From Bacillus sp. OxB-1 (GTDB lineage: Bacteria; Bacillota; Bacilli; Bacillales_A; Planococcaceae), in contig NZ_AP013294.1 of assembly GCF_000829195.1 (NCBI RefSeq), forward strand, positions 62,001 to 126,000: a DNA stretch of 64,000 bases, given 5' to 3'. How positions within the stretch are numbered: the first letter of the stretch is position 1; each line of letters begins with the position of its first letter. Both the position numbers and the translations under genes were made by a program. Under the pieces are notes generated by a model. That model saw only the letters and a program-made list of their open reading frames with translations. It made no database searches and was not told where the DNA came from. Shown here piece after piece: positions 30,796 through 39,843 of this stretch.

Positions 30796-31480
30796 TCGGT
30801 TGCTTGCGCCATGACCGCGGTTGCTTGCGCTCGAGCTTGAGTTCCTTGCACTTGCGAGGGCTTTGCTTGCACCAGACAGATTGCTTGCATTCGAACGCGG
30901 GTTGCTTGCACCCCGACCGCGGTTGCTTGCGCTCGAGCTTGAGTTCCTTGCACTTGCGAGGGCTTTGCTTGCACCAGACAGATTGCTTGCATTCGAACGC
31001 GGGTTGCTTGCACCCCGACTTCGGTTGCTTGCACTCGAGCGTAAGTTCCTTGCACTCGCGAGGGCTTTGCTTGCGCAAGGCAGATTGCTTGCATTCAAAC
31101 GCGGGTTGCTTGCACCCCGACCGCGGTTGCTTGCGCTCGAGCGTAAGTTCCTTGCACTCGCGAGGGCTTTGCTTGCGCAAGGGAGATTGCTTGCACTCAA
31201 ACGCGGGTTGCTTGCGCCATGACCGCGGATGCTTGCGCTCGAGCTTGAGTTCCTTGCACTTGCGAGGGCTTTGCTTGCACCAGACAGATTGCTTGCATTC
31301 GAACGCGGGTTGCTTGCACCCCGACTTCGGTTGCTTGCACTCGAGCGTAAGTTCCTTGCACTCGCGAGGGCTTTGCTTGCGCAAGGCAGATTGCTTGCAC
31401 TCAAACGCGCTTGCGCCATGACCGCGGTTGCTTGCGCTCGAGCGTGAGTTCCTTGCACTCGCGAGGGCTTTGCTTGCACC
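30796..31480. repeat. 102-bp tandem repeat made of TTGCTTGC units
   Basis: Seven copies of a 102-bp unit begin (at the TTGCTTGCGCTCGAG-type subunit) at 30821, 30923, 31025, 31127, 31229, 31331 and 31428; the steps are 102 bp except the last, which lost 5 bp. Each unit contains five subunits of 21, 21, 21, 18 and 21 bp, every one starting TTGCTTGC or TTCCTTGC. Since 102 is divisible by 3 and the unit has no stops, several frames are open on both strands, giving low-complexity Cys/Leu/His- or Ala/Ser/Asn-rich peptides without a ribosome-binding site. I regard it as non-coding. Confidence 0.85.
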
Positions 31481-31543
31481 CGCCGGTTGGTCATGCTTTA
31501 GTTCAGGCTACCTCTAGCACTCTTAGGAGGTTTCATTCCCCCC

Positions 31544-32851
31544 TCATCTCAGTTTCAAGTTCACATCGCCAGTAATATAAGAAGGGTATCCTTGAATTTT
31601 AAAAGTGATCGGGTCCGCAAATGGCTTATTTGGCAGTCCCATCCGTTTCGGCATGCCAGCCTCCGCTCCGCCCGACCACCATTCCAATCTAAATTCCTTC
31701 CCGTCCGCATCTGTGAATTCAATGCTGAGCGGCGTATGAATGAAACCTTTCTCGCCGCGGAAATCGAATTGCATCGTCCCGTTTCCGACACGAAGATTGC
31801 TGAAGCGCGCGTCTTTCGGCTGCTGCAGAATTTTTTGACGCTCAGTATCGATCACCACGGTCGTCTCCTCTTTCTTCATGGCCATCAACTTCCCAAACTG
31901 AAGATATAACTGATCTGCTTCTTCAAAATAATTGCTTTGCAAATAAAAAGTATGGCGATTCGGTTCTTCTTCCGTTCCACTGCCCGTCACCCCGTTTTGA
32001 ATGGAACTCCAGACACGGCCCTTCCCGTCCACAATGCGCAAATCCTCGAAACCGAAAATCTCCATCGTGTTCGCCGGGTCGAACTCCACTTCAATCGCGG
32101 TTCGTACGGGGCTGATGACCACATTCCCGATGGTGATCGACTGACCTTCCACCATGACCGTTTCATTCACTGCAAATTTTATGTCCTCTACGTCCGACTC
32201 GATCGTGAACGGCAGCTTAAGACTAAGCTCCTTTCCATAGCCGTCCATCACTTTTATTTGCAGAACGACGTCTTTTGTAGGTAGCGGGCTTTGGAATGAG
32301 ATTTCAAGGGCATTCGTAGATACATTTTTCTCATATTGATCATCGTAGTTATGCGACATGCTTCCCCAGTCCAAGTCTTCCCCATTCGCCCCGGTCAGTT
32401 CAAATTTCTCAATGAACCCCCGCGCCCCTTCCAGTTCCAATGTATAAAAGACGACCAGATTCGTTTGGTCGGCAATGATGCCTTCCACAGTTGCCCGGAC
32501 CCCCGCCACTTCATCCGTGACACCGACAGCTTGGTAATGCTCATGGCGGATGGCGGATTGCAGCCCTTCATTATCCGCGATGAGAGCGACAATTTTGTCC
32601 ATGCCGGGCAGAGCGGCCACTGCATTCGCGAAAGCCGGGGATACTCGGATGGATGTCACAAATGCGACAACCAAAACAGCTGCAATGATTGCTGACCAGA
32701 ACCCCTTTTTGCCAGTCAGTCGTTTTTTGCGCTTCTTCTGTTTCGCCCGTTCCAACCCGGACCGGATTGCCGCCTGCAAACGATCCTCCGGGATACGCTG
32801 TTCCATGATTTCCTCTTTCCATTTCTCCAATCGGTCTTCTTCAACGGACAT
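31544..32851 (-). CDS. DUF4179-type anti-sigma factor
   Basis: This 435-residue protein overlaps the end of the ECF sigma gene by 11 nt, the classic arrangement for its cognate regulator. The cytoplasmic N-terminus (1-50, very basic at 35-50) precedes one membrane helix at about 52-70 (AIIAAVLVVAFVTSIRV) and a long extracytoplasmic domain resembling DUF4179 proteins (AVGVTDEVAGVRATVEGI). The start at 32851 avoids a long upstream frame over the sigma gene. It probably binds and inhibits the sigma factor until an envelope signal arrives. Confidence 0.8.
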   Translation of the reverse strand: MSVEEDRLEKWKEEIMEQRIPEDRLQAAIRSGLERAKQKKRKKRLTGKKGFWSAIIAAVLVVAFVTSIRVSPAFANAVAALPGMDKIVALIADNEGLQSAIRHEHYQAVGVTDEVAGVRATVEGIIADQTNLVVFYTLELEGARGFIEKFELTGANGEDLDWGSMSHNYDDQYEKNVSTNALEISFQSPLPTKDVVLQIKVMDGYGKELSLKLPFTIESDVEDIKFAVNETVMVEGQSITIGNVVISPVRTAIEVEFDPANTMEIFGFEDLRIVDGKGRVWSSIQNGVTGSGTEEEPNRHTFYLQSNYFEEADQLYLQFGKLMAMKKEETTVVIDTERQKILQQPKDARFSNLRVGNGTMQFDFRGEKGFIHTPLSIEFTDADGKEFRLEWWSGGAEAGMPKRMGLPNKPFADPITFKIQGYPSYITGDVNLKLR

Positions 32852-33362
32852 GACGCCTCTCCCCTTTCCCATCCATAAATGAACGCAACTGTCTGAGCGC
32901 TTTGTACAACCTTGTTTTGACTGTACCTTCCGGCGTAGAAGACATTTCTGCAATATCTTTGATTTTGATATCGTGTATGTATTTCAAGTGGACGAGTTCC
33001 CGTTCTTCTTCCGTCAACTGCGCAAGTGCCTCCTCCACTTCCAAATACGTGTAATCTTCACTGATTCCGGTTTGCAAATGGGCATTGACGTCTGTCACGA
33101 TACGCTTCCGCAGCTTCACCGTATCATTGCAGTAATTGAGCATGATGCGGATCAGCCATGTCTTGATGTATTGAGGTTTTTGCACTGTCCCGATCTTTTC
33201 AAAAGCTCGATACGTCACCTCTTGGACTGCCTCCAATGCCTCTTCTTCATTTTTCAGATAGGCAAGCGCCGTCCGGTATAAGGCTTCCTTATGCAAATAT
33301 AGCAGTGATAAGAAAGCCTCTTCATCCCCCGAAATCGCTTTTTCCGCTAGTTTCACTTCCAT
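32841..33362 (-). CDS. ECF-type RNA polymerase sigma factor
   Basis: The 173-residue protein has sigma region 2 (EEAFLSLLYLHKEALYRTAL to IKTWLIRIMLNYC) and region 4 (LTEEERELVHLKYIHDIKI, GTVKTRLYKALRQL), with no region 3, as in ECF factors of the SigV/SigM/SigX type. The start at 33362 has GGTGGAGGAA just ahead. Upstream, AAAACTTTTTT followed 17 nt later by GTCTA is a weak candidate for an autoregulated ECF promoter. Its regulon cannot be inferred. Confidence 0.88.
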   Translation of the reverse strand: MEVKLAEKAISGDEEAFLSLLYLHKEALYRTALAYLKNEEEALEAVQEVTYRAFEKIGTVQKPQYIKTWLIRIMLNYCNDTVKLRKRIVTDVNAHLQTGISEDYTYLEVEEALAQLTEEERELVHLKYIHDIKIKDIAEMSSTPEGTVKTRLYKALRQLRSFMDGKGERRHVR

Positions 33363-33515
33363 TTCCTCCACCTTCTTTCCACCCCTATATATTAGACCGG
33401 GAGATGCCAAAAAAGTTTTTTCTTTTTTAATGAATGTCAAAATTCCGAGGAGCCCGCCCGTTTCCCTCACCCCTTACATATGATAAAAGGAATTGCTTAA
33501 GAAGGATGTGAAGGA

Positions 33516-34202
33516 ATGGTCAACATGCAGCCGGATAATTTTGGCGAAGAGATGTGGTATCCGCAGTTACCGGAAGGATACCTTAGGGGCAGCTCCGTTC
33601 CGGGAGGAGATTCGTATGATGATTGGTATCCGGGGCAAGCGGCTGAGTTTTATCCCGGCCAAAGTATGTCAGGGTATCCATCAGGTGGTCCGTTCACTGC
33701 GCAAAGAAGTCCGGGACTTTCACCGGGCCACGGCGGGTTCCCTGGTTTTCCACCAAGTGGAGGAGGCTTTCCAGGTCAAGGCATGCCCGGGTTTCCTCCG
33801 AGCGGTGGAGGCTTTCCCGGACAGGGCGTTCCGGGATTCCCACCGGGGACCGGGTTCCCGCCAGGCGCCGGATTCCCTGGGCAAGGGGGACCTCCGGGTG
33901 GCGGATTCCCTGGGCAAGGAGGACCTCCGGGTGGCGGACTAGGTCAGCAGGCACCTACAACGGCCCCACCGAACTATACGCCGGCTTACCCGGAAACCCA
34001 ACTATTTGCGGTTGATCCGGGCGGCATCAGGCGCTGTCTCTACCGCTTCACCTTTGTCTGGCTTTCGAGAAGGCAAGGTTTCTGGTTCTTCCCGGTATTC
34101 GTCGGCCGGAATTCGGTGGCAGGCTATCGTTGGCGCAACCGGCAAAGACGGTGGGAATATTTCGGGATTGACTTGAACCGCATCGATGCGTTCACTTGCT
34201 AG
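33516..34202 (+). CDS. Gly/Pro-rich protein with conserved C-terminal domain
   Basis: I do not recognise a characterised family. The 228-residue product has an acidic N-terminus, then a repetitive Gly/Pro/Phe segment at about 40-145 built on GGFPGFPPSG, GGFPGQGMPG and GGPPGGGFPGQ, then a compact basic and aromatic C-terminal domain (LFAVDPGGIRRCLYRFTFVW, QGFWFFPVFVGRNSVAGYRW, ending FGIDLNRIDAFTC). There is no signal peptide. The layout recalls spore-surface or surface-assembly proteins of Bacillales, but this is inference. The repeat DNA is itself tandem (GGCGGATTCCCTGGGCAAGG type), so length may vary. Confidence 0.65.
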   Translation: MVNMQPDNFGEEMWYPQLPEGYLRGSSVPGGDSYDDWYPGQAAEFYPGQSMSGYPSGGPFTAQRSPGLSPGHGGFPGFPPSGGGFPGQGMPGFPPSGGGFPGQGVPGFPPGTGFPPGAGFPGQGGPPGGGFPGQGGPPGGGLGQQAPTTAPPNYTPAYPETQLFAVDPGGIRRCLYRFTFVWLSRRQGFWFFPVFVGRNSVAGYRWRNRQRRWEYFGIDLNRIDAFTC

Positions 34203-34289
34203 CCGTTTCTGAAGAGTAAACAAGGATAACTCCCCCTTCACATCGAATCTATCGGGTATGGAGATCGATTATTGATGGGGGGCTTTTTT

Positions 34290-36014
34290 GTGAAAGTGGA
34301 TGAATTAATCAATCAATGGCGGACCGAGCCGTCTTTACCTATTTCATTGAAAAAGGAATTGGACCGGATCGCAGGTGACCCGGTGGAGATGGAAGAACGG
34401 TTCTATCGGTTTCTCTCCTTCGGGACGGGCGGTATGCGGGGCTTGCTCGGGGCTGGGACGAATCGCATCAATATTTATACGATCCGGCATGTGGCGGAAG
34501 GTCTTGCGCTATTCATCCGGCAGCAAGGCAAAGAGGCGATGGATCGGGGAGTGGTGATCGCCTATGATACGAGGCGTTTTTCCAAAACCTTTGCATTGGA
34601 AACAGCAAAAACGATAGGGAAGTATGGGATACGCGTGTTGGTATTCAGGGAAAGCCGGCCGACCCCTGAATTGTCGTTTGCCATCCGGCATTTCGGTACA
34701 GCTGCGGGGGTTGTAATCACCGCCAGCCATAATCCCGCTGCCTATAATGGCATTAAAGTGTACGGCAGCGACGGGGGGCAGCTTCCTCCCGAATCGGCAG
34801 ATCATATTGTCTCGCATATGCAAAAAGTGAAGAGTCTCTTTTCCATCCAAGTCGGCGATGAAAACGCACTGCTGCAAAGCGGAATTCTTCGGTTCGTGCT
34901 GGAGGAAGTGGACGCTGCTTACCAGCAAGCCCTTTTATCACTGAGGGAAAATGAACCGACCGAAGACCAACCATCCATCGTCTACACGCCGCTGCACGGC
35001 TCCGGCCTTATGCCTGTCCTGGTAGGGTTGCGGAATTTCGGTTTCACGCAAGTGTCCGTCGTCTCGGAACAGGAACTGCCCGATCCCGATTTCCCGACGG
35101 TTGCCTATCCGAATCCCGAGGAGCGGGACGCATTCAAGCTCGCCATCCAACTGGGGCGCGAACAAAAATCGGAATTGCTTTTGGCGACGGATCCTGATGC
35201 CGATCGCCTCGGTGTGGCCGTCCGCGACGGAGAGGGGGACTATCAATTGCTCAGCGGCAACCAGCTTGGCGCCCTCCTTCTCCATTACATCTTGTCCCAA
35301 AAGGAAAGCAAAGGGACGCTTCCCCGAGATGGCGTTGTCCTGAAAACGATTGTCACATCCGAATTGGGCCGGGCCATTGCAGAGAAATTCGGCGTGGAAA
35401 CGGTCGATACATTGACGGGATTCAAATTCATCTCGGAAAAGATTGAAGAGTACCGGAGCAGCGGAACACGGACATTTCTGTTCGGCTATGAAGAAAGCTA
35501 CGGCTATCTGATCGGGGATTTCGTCCGGGATAAAGATGCGGTGCAAGCCGCTCTTCTGGCAGCGGAAATGGCGGCCTACCTGAAAGCGTCAGGCAAGTCC
35601 ATGATTGACGCCCTCTCGGAGCTGTACGAAGAATTCGGCCATTATATGGAGTCCTTGCATTCCATTACGCTTACAGGGAAAGAGGGACAGGAAAAGATCC
35701 AGCGTATCATGGAAGCATTTCGGACGGAGCCCCATCGCTTTCTGCGGAACTCAACCGTCCGCTGCATCGAAGATTACAAACTCCGTTCCCGGCGATCGGC
35801 GGACGGTCCAGTCGAAACTCTAGAGCTCCCCGAAGCGGATGTCATCAAACTGATTTGCGAGGACGGCTCCTGGGTTTGTGTCAGGCCTTCCGGTACGGAG
35901 CCGAAATGCAAATTCTATTTCGGGGTCAATAAACCAACAGCCGAAGAGGCGAAATCCACATTGCTTCTCTTGGAGACCGATGTCATGCACAATGTGAACT
36001 CCGCGTTTTCCTGA
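34290..36014 (+). CDS. pgcA: Alpha-phosphoglucomutase/phosphomannomutase
   Basis: The enzyme interconverts glucose-6-phosphate and glucose-1-phosphate, feeding UDP-glucose for glycolipid, teichoic acid and polysaccharide synthesis. The 574-residue protein has the four-domain phosphohexomutase layout: phosphoserine loop VVITASHNPAAYNGIKVYG near 145, metal loop ATDPDADRLGVAV near 300, sugar loop GYEESYGYLIGDFVRDKDA near 405 and phosphate loop VRPSGTEPKCKFYF near 535. The start is a GTG (34290) with GGGGGG 7 nt upstream. Adjacent genes for glycan assembly fit its role. Confidence 0.92.
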   Translation: MKVDELINQWRTEPSLPISLKKELDRIAGDPVEMEERFYRFLSFGTGGMRGLLGAGTNRINIYTIRHVAEGLALFIRQQGKEAMDRGVVIAYDTRRFSKTFALETAKTIGKYGIRVLVFRESRPTPELSFAIRHFGTAAGVVITASHNPAAYNGIKVYGSDGGQLPPESADHIVSHMQKVKSLFSIQVGDENALLQSGILRFVLEEVDAAYQQALLSLRENEPTEDQPSIVYTPLHGSGLMPVLVGLRNFGFTQVSVVSEQELPDPDFPTVAYPNPEERDAFKLAIQLGREQKSELLLATDPDADRLGVAVRDGEGDYQLLSGNQLGALLLHYILSQKESKGTLPRDGVVLKTIVTSELGRAIAEKFGVETVDTLTGFKFISEKIEEYRSSGTRTFLFGYEESYGYLIGDFVRDKDAVQAALLAAEMAAYLKASGKSMIDALSELYEEFGHYMESLHSITLTGKEGQEKIQRIMEAFRTEPHRFLRNSTVRCIEDYKLRSRRSADGPVETLELPEADVIKLICEDGSWVCVRPSGTEPKCKFYFGVNKPTAEEAKSTLLLLETDVMHNVNSAFS

Positions 36015-36022
36015 CATCGCCC

Positions 36023-36556
36023 TTATTCATCGGATAGGCTGGAATGCCACTTCCATGCAGTCCTGATCATATCGGGTAAGTTGTATGTCGGCTGCCAGCC
36101 TAGCCTCTCTTTGATCTTTTCATTCGAAGCGACTAAATAGGCGGGGTCTCCCTGCCTTCTCTCTTCAAACTTGACGTCGGCTTTTCTGCCAGTGATCGCC
36201 TCGCAAACCTCGATGACTTCCCCGACGGAAAAACCCGCCCCATTCCCGACATTGAAAACTTGTGCCGCCACTGCACCTCCCAGCAAGGCGGACGCCAATT
36301 TACTCCCCATCCGGTCACTTTTCATGATCCGCTTATATGTCTCAATGAGCCGGATATTCGTATCAATCTCACTCATGGATGGATTATTCCCGGTTGAAGA
36401 ATTGACTAGCAATTCCGTCTGGGCTGTATATTTGGGAGGCAGGAAATAACTGATCAGTCCTCCGCATATTAACGAGAGGATGCCGATCGCTATGATCCGA
36501 TTGAGCTTTTTCCGTATGGCTTGCGCCAAATCCCTCAAATCCAATTCCCGGTTCAT
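36023..36556 (-). pseudogene. Wzz/YveK-GalE chimera left by a deletion
   Basis: Residues 1 to about 85 match the start of a polysaccharide chain-length regulator (Wzz/YveK): basic tail, membrane helix IIAIGILSLICGGLISYFL, then PPKYTAQTELLVNSSTG and IRLIETYKRIMKSDR. From about residue 90 the sequence is the C-terminal third of UDP-glucose 4-epimerase (GalE): VFNVGNGAGFSVGEVIEVCE, FEERRQGDPAYLVASNEKI, LGWQPTYNLPDMIRTAWKWH. The GalE Rossmann fold and catalytic Tyr/Lys are gone, as is the second helix of Wzz. The frame is continuous across the joint (about 36285-36300), so a 177-residue hybrid could be made, but neither function is likely. Confidence 0.8.
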
Positions 36557-36596
36557 CCTACACCTGTCGCAGTTTCAGACGGTGTGCCTTTCATGT

Positions 36597-37235
36597 TCAG
36601 AAAGCCCCTTTCCCTTTTAAAACATATAGAATCGTCGCGAAGATGATCCGGATATCGAGCCACAAGGAACAGTTCTCCACATAGTACCGGTCCAGTTTGA
36701 TCTTTTGACCGTGATTGATTTCCGATCGTCCATTCACTTGCGCGTACCCGGTCAATCCCGGTTTCACGAGCAGCCGTTTTGCCTGGCTTTCATCGTAAAA
36801 CTCCGTAATCTGCGGAATTTCCGGGCGGGGTCCGACCAAACTCATCGTACCGTGGAGCACATTGAACAATTGCGGCAACTCATCCAGGCTATACTTCCGT
36901 AATATCTTGCCGATCGGAGTGACGGCTGAATCCGTACCCCCTTTGAATTGGAAATCGTCCGGCACCCCCTCTTCCCAATCATATGCGTGCCGCTCTTCAT
37001 TATGTACAGAAACTTTCATGGTCCGATATTTCAGGATCCGAAATCGACTGTTATGAATCCCGGTTCTCGTCTGAACGAAAAAGACGGGCCTTCCTGAACA
37101 TAGGACTATCAAAATCGGCAATAAAATAAATAAAGGCAATAAAATAAATAAAGGCAAAAAGCAAAATATCAAAAGAAGACTGCCGATGATGTCCAACGCC
37201 CTTTTCATTCCACCGTGCTTACATGGCTTGTGCAT
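36597..37235 (-). CDS. Undecaprenyl-phosphate sugar phosphotransferase
   Basis: This initiating sugar transferase attaches the first phospho-sugar to undecaprenyl phosphate in exopolysaccharide or capsule synthesis. After one N-terminal membrane helix come the family motifs FRILKYRTMK, YSLDELPQLFNVLHGTMSLV, GPRPEIPQITEFYD and KPGLTGYAQVNGRS. The start is uncertain (ATG at 37235 or 37208). The membrane helix carries a duplicated LFILLP caused by an 18-bp tandem duplication at 37117-37152. It is first in a cluster whose next gene is the Wzz-GalE chimera. Confidence 0.87.
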   Translation of the reverse strand: MHKPCKHGGMKRALDIIGSLLLIFCFLPLFILLPLFILLPILIVLCSGRPVFFVQTRTGIHNSRFRILKYRTMKVSVHNEERHAYDWEEGVPDDFQFKGGTDSAVTPIGKILRKYSLDELPQLFNVLHGTMSLVGPRPEIPQITEFYDESQAKRLLVKPGLTGYAQVNGRSEINHGQKIKLDRYYVENCSLWLDIRIIFATILYVLKGKGAF

Positions 37236-37408
37236 CTTCCAATCAAACCCGCCCTGCTGTCTCGCCTCCACCGCCATCCCCTTTTTCCGGTTGTCCTATC
37301 ATTGACCCATGTCGGGATAGATCCTTGTCTGACAAGCTGGCGAAATCCCCGCCCGACCATGATTTATACTATGGCATGTATAGTGATTTTAGAACTTTCA
37401 AATATGCC

Positions 37409-37438
37409 AAAAGGCACCAGCCAAAGCCGGTGCCTTTT
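37409..37438 (-). terminator. Terminator of the arsRBC operon
   Basis: AAAAGGCACC pairs with GGTGCCTTTT around a 10-nt loop directly after the arsC stop; it can work on both strands. Confidence 0.8.
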
Positions 37439-37440
37439 GG

Positions 37441-37866
37441 TCAATAGTATTCACCTGTCTGTGCGAATCGTTTGATACGATCGCCAATTTCATCACGTAC
37501 CTGTTGAAAAACCCGCCACTTCTCCACTTCGTTCCCTTCCGCTTTGGCCGGATCATCGAATCCCCAATGAACCCGCCTTACATGGGAAGGGGTGACGGGA
37601 CATTTATCTGCCGCATCACCGCAAAGGGTGACGACCAGATCCGCATTGTACAGTATATCGGGATCGATAATATCCGAGGTTTGATTCGTAATATCGATTT
37701 CGACTTCGCGCATTGCTTCGATTGCTTTCGGATTCACCCCATGAGCTTCAATGCCGGCGCTGAAAATGTCCCACTCATTACCTAAGTAATGCTTCCCCCA
37801 ACCTTCCGCCATTTGACTGCGGCAGGAGTTGCCCGTGCATAGGAAATACAATGTCTTTTTCCGCAT
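37441..37866 (-). CDS. arsC: Thioredoxin-coupled arsenate reductase
   Basis: This enzyme reduces arsenate to arsenite for export by ArsB. The 141-residue protein has the low-molecular-weight phosphatase loop [15 protein letters not shown] (catalytic Cys10, Cys15, Arg16) and the two resolving cysteines in [17 protein letters not shown] (about 82 and 89), the thioredoxin-dependent pI258/B. subtilis type. It is last in arsR-arsB-arsC, 6 bp after arsB. Confidence 0.95.
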   Translation of the reverse strand: MRKKTLYFLCTGNSCRSQMAEGWGKHYLGNEWDIFSAGIEAHGVNPKAIEAMREVEIDITNQTSDIIDPDILYNADLVVTLCGDAADKCPVTPSHVRRVHWGFDDPAKAEGNEVEKWRVFQQVRDEIGDRIKRFAQTGEYY

Positions 37867-37872
37867 TTTTTC

Positions 37873-39171
37873 TTATCCTCCGATTCGTAACCAGATATAC
37901 AACCCGGTCAATGTGATGAACAATGTAGGAACCGTTAAAATGATGCCTGTTTTAAAATAAGTGCCCCACCCGATCTTTACGCCCTTTTGTGACAAGACAT
38001 GCAGCCAGATCAATGTGGCTAACGAACCGATCGGTGTAATTTTCGGTCCTAAATCGGAACCGATCACATTCGCGTAAATCAAAGCCTCTCGCATCGTGCC
38101 GGAGGTAGCCGTCTCCGCAATCGCCAGTGCATCGATCATGACAGTCGGCATATTGTTCATGATGGAAGAAAGGAAAGCGGCGATGAATCCCATTGAAATC
38201 GTTGCAATGAACAGTCCCTGTTCCGATGCCATTTGGATGACATCCGCCAACACACTCGTCAAGCCGGCATTCCGCAATCCATACACGACGACATACATCC
38301 CGATGGAGAAAAAGACGATTGACCAGGGAGCCCCTTTGACGACTTTTGCAGTTTGAACGGCAGGACTCCTTCTTGCCATTGCCAAGAAAAAGAGCGCAAC
38401 GGCACCTGCGATGAAGGAAACCGGAACTCCGATGAATTCACTGGAAAAATAGCCGATGAGCAATATGCCCAACACAAACCAGGACAAGCGGAACATCCGC
38501 AGGTCCCGGATTGCCTCTTTCGGCTGCTTCAATGCAGATACATCGTAATTTGCCGGGATGTCCTTTCGGAAAAAGAGATAGAGCACGAGGAGACTCGCAG
38601 CGAGCGCAAAGAAGTTCGGGACGATCATCCGGGAAGCGTATTCCACAAACCCGATATTGAAAAAGTCCGCTGAGACGATATTGACCAGATTGCTGACGAC
38701 AAGCGGCAACGAAGTCGTATCGGCGATGAACCCACTCGCCATAATATATGGAAATATCATTCTGTCTTTAAAGTTCAAGTTCCGGACCATCGCCAATACG
38801 ATCGGCGTCAAAATCAACGCCGCCCCGTCGTTCGCAAACAAAGCGGCGACGACGGCACCAAGAATCGTGACGTAGACAAACATCCGCACGCCGCTGCCAT
38901 TCGCGAACCGTGCCATATGTAAAGCCGACCATTCAAAAAAACCGATCTCATCTAAAATGAGCGAAATGATGATGATTGCAATAAAGGCCAATGTCGCATT
39001 CCATACAATCCCCGTGACGTCCACCACATCCTGGAAATCCACCACACCAAGCAGCAACGCAATCGCCGCCCCAATACAAGCAGACCAGCCGATCGATAAC
39101 TGACGAGGCTGCCAAATGACAAAAACTAAAGTTACCAAAAAAAGTATAGGTGCCACTACAACTACATTCAA
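37873..39171 (-). CDS. arsB: Arsenite efflux permease ArsB
   Basis: ArsB exports arsenite, the product of ArsC. The 432-residue protein has about 12 hydrophobic segments and ArsB motifs such as [38 protein letters not shown] and [19 protein letters not shown]. It starts 15 bp after arsR and is followed by arsC. Confidence 0.94.
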   Translation of the reverse strand: MNVVVVAPILFLVTLVFVIWQPRQLSIGWSACIGAAIALLLGVVDFQDVVDVTGIVWNATLAFIAIIIISLILDEIGFFEWSALHMARFANGSGVRMFVYVTILGAVVAALFANDGAALILTPIVLAMVRNLNFKDRMIFPYIMASGFIADTTSLPLVVSNLVNIVSADFFNIGFVEYASRMIVPNFFALAASLLVLYLFFRKDIPANYDVSALKQPKEAIRDLRMFRLSWFVLGILLIGYFSSEFIGVPVSFIAGAVALFFLAMARRSPAVQTAKVVKGAPWSIVFFSIGMYVVVYGLRNAGLTSVLADVIQMASEQGLFIATISMGFIAAFLSSIMNNMPTVMIDALAIAETATSGTMREALIYANVIGSDLGPKITPIGSLATLIWLHVLSQKGVKIGWGTYFKTGIILTVPTLFITLTGLYIWLRIGG

Positions 39172-39186
39172 CCCAATGTCTCCCCT

Positions 39187-39525
39187 TCACTCACAACTAA
39201 TACGTAAATCTTTTGTCTTCAAATCATGGACGGACGCCTCCTGGCTTGGAAGCTGATCCAGGATTCGCTGGATAAAGGGATACTCCGCATGCTCGCGATT
39301 TATGGAATAGAAGATCCACTGACCGCGGCGCGCTTCCGTCACCAATCCCATCTCCCGCAATTTCCGTACATGCTGACTGATCGCCGGCTGGCTCATCTCG
39401 AAAATCGCGACAAACTCACAAACACAACAGTCATGGGACTGCAACAATTTCATCATCGTCAACCGAGTTGGATCCCCGAGCAATTTTAGCAGTCGGGAAG
39501 CACTTTGAATGTCAATCAACTTCAC
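39187..39525 (-). CDS. arsR: Arsenical-resistance repressor ArsR
   Basis: ArsR is a winged-helix repressor released by arsenite. A GTG start at 39525 after AAAGGTC gives 112 residues: dimer helix, DNA-binding segment FEMSQPAISQHVRKLREMGLV and wing GQWIFYSI. The metal-binding cysteines are in SHDCCVCEFVAIF near residue 35. The longer upstream frame runs through the promoter and operator and is not coding. Confidence 0.94.
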   Translation of the reverse strand: MKLIDIQSASRLLKLLGDPTRLTMMKLLQSHDCCVCEFVAIFEMSQPAISQHVRKLREMGLVTEARRGQWIFYSINREHAEYPFIQRILDQLPSQEASVHDLKTKDLRISCE

Positions 39526-39543
39526 CACGACCTTTCTTTTGAT

Positions 39544-39572
39544 AGTATATAAGCATATGCTTATATATACAA
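39544..39572 (-). promoter_or_regulatory. ars promoter with embedded ArsR operator
   Basis: TTGTAT (39567-39572) and TATACT (39544-39549) are 17 bp apart on the minus strand. The spacer and parts of both boxes are covered by a perfect 22-bp palindrome at 39546-39567 with half-site TATATAAGCAT. Bound ArsR would block RNA polymerase directly. Confidence 0.85.
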
Positions 39573-39687
39573 TTGGAATTATGAAGGGTAGGGGTATTTT
39601 CTCAGTGGATATTGCGAGGCATGAGAGTTTTGGCCGGTCCCAGGGTAGATTCCGCCGGCGCCATGACAGATTCCACCTCACTAAAAC

Positions 39688-39712
39688 AAAAAACTCCCGC
39701 AACAGCAGGAGC
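39688..39712 (-). terminator. Terminator of the CcdA-like gene
   Basis: CTCCTGC pairs with GCGGGAG (one mismatch) and is followed by TTTTTTG on the minus strand. It shields the ars promoter from upstream transcription. Confidence 0.65.
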
Positions 39713-39738
39713 CCACTTTCATTCCATTATCGGCATGG

Positions 39739-39810
39739 GGTGACAGTCACCAAGACAACTTCAGTGCAATTCAGAATAGTTCTTGAATTGCAAAGGTGAC
39801 TGTCACCTTT
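39739..39810. repeat. Nested palindromic element, 72 bp
   Basis: Two near-identical palindromes, GGTGACAGTCACC (39739-39751) and GGTGACTGTCACC (39795-39807), flank an inner pair TGCAATTCA (39765-39773) and TGAATTGCA (39784-39792). The whole stretch can fold as one long hairpin. It lies between the CcdA-like gene and its terminator. Confidence 0.55.
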
Positions 39811-39843
39811 GCAACTGCAATCTTTGCAACTGGCACGCCGACT

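Noticed and set aside
30796..31480. CRISPR array
   Set aside because: The spacers are themselves repeated every 102 bp, and the 8-bp motif is too short.
30510..31494. Long open frames on both strands through the 102-bp array (303 and 246 codons)
   Set aside because: The period is divisible by three and the unit has no stops, so frames stay open by chance. There is no ribosome-binding site, and composition is purely repeat-driven.
39526..39702. Long ArsR starting at 39702
   Set aside because: The extra 59 codons would cover the promoter and its perfect operator palindrome. The GTG at 39525 has a proper site.
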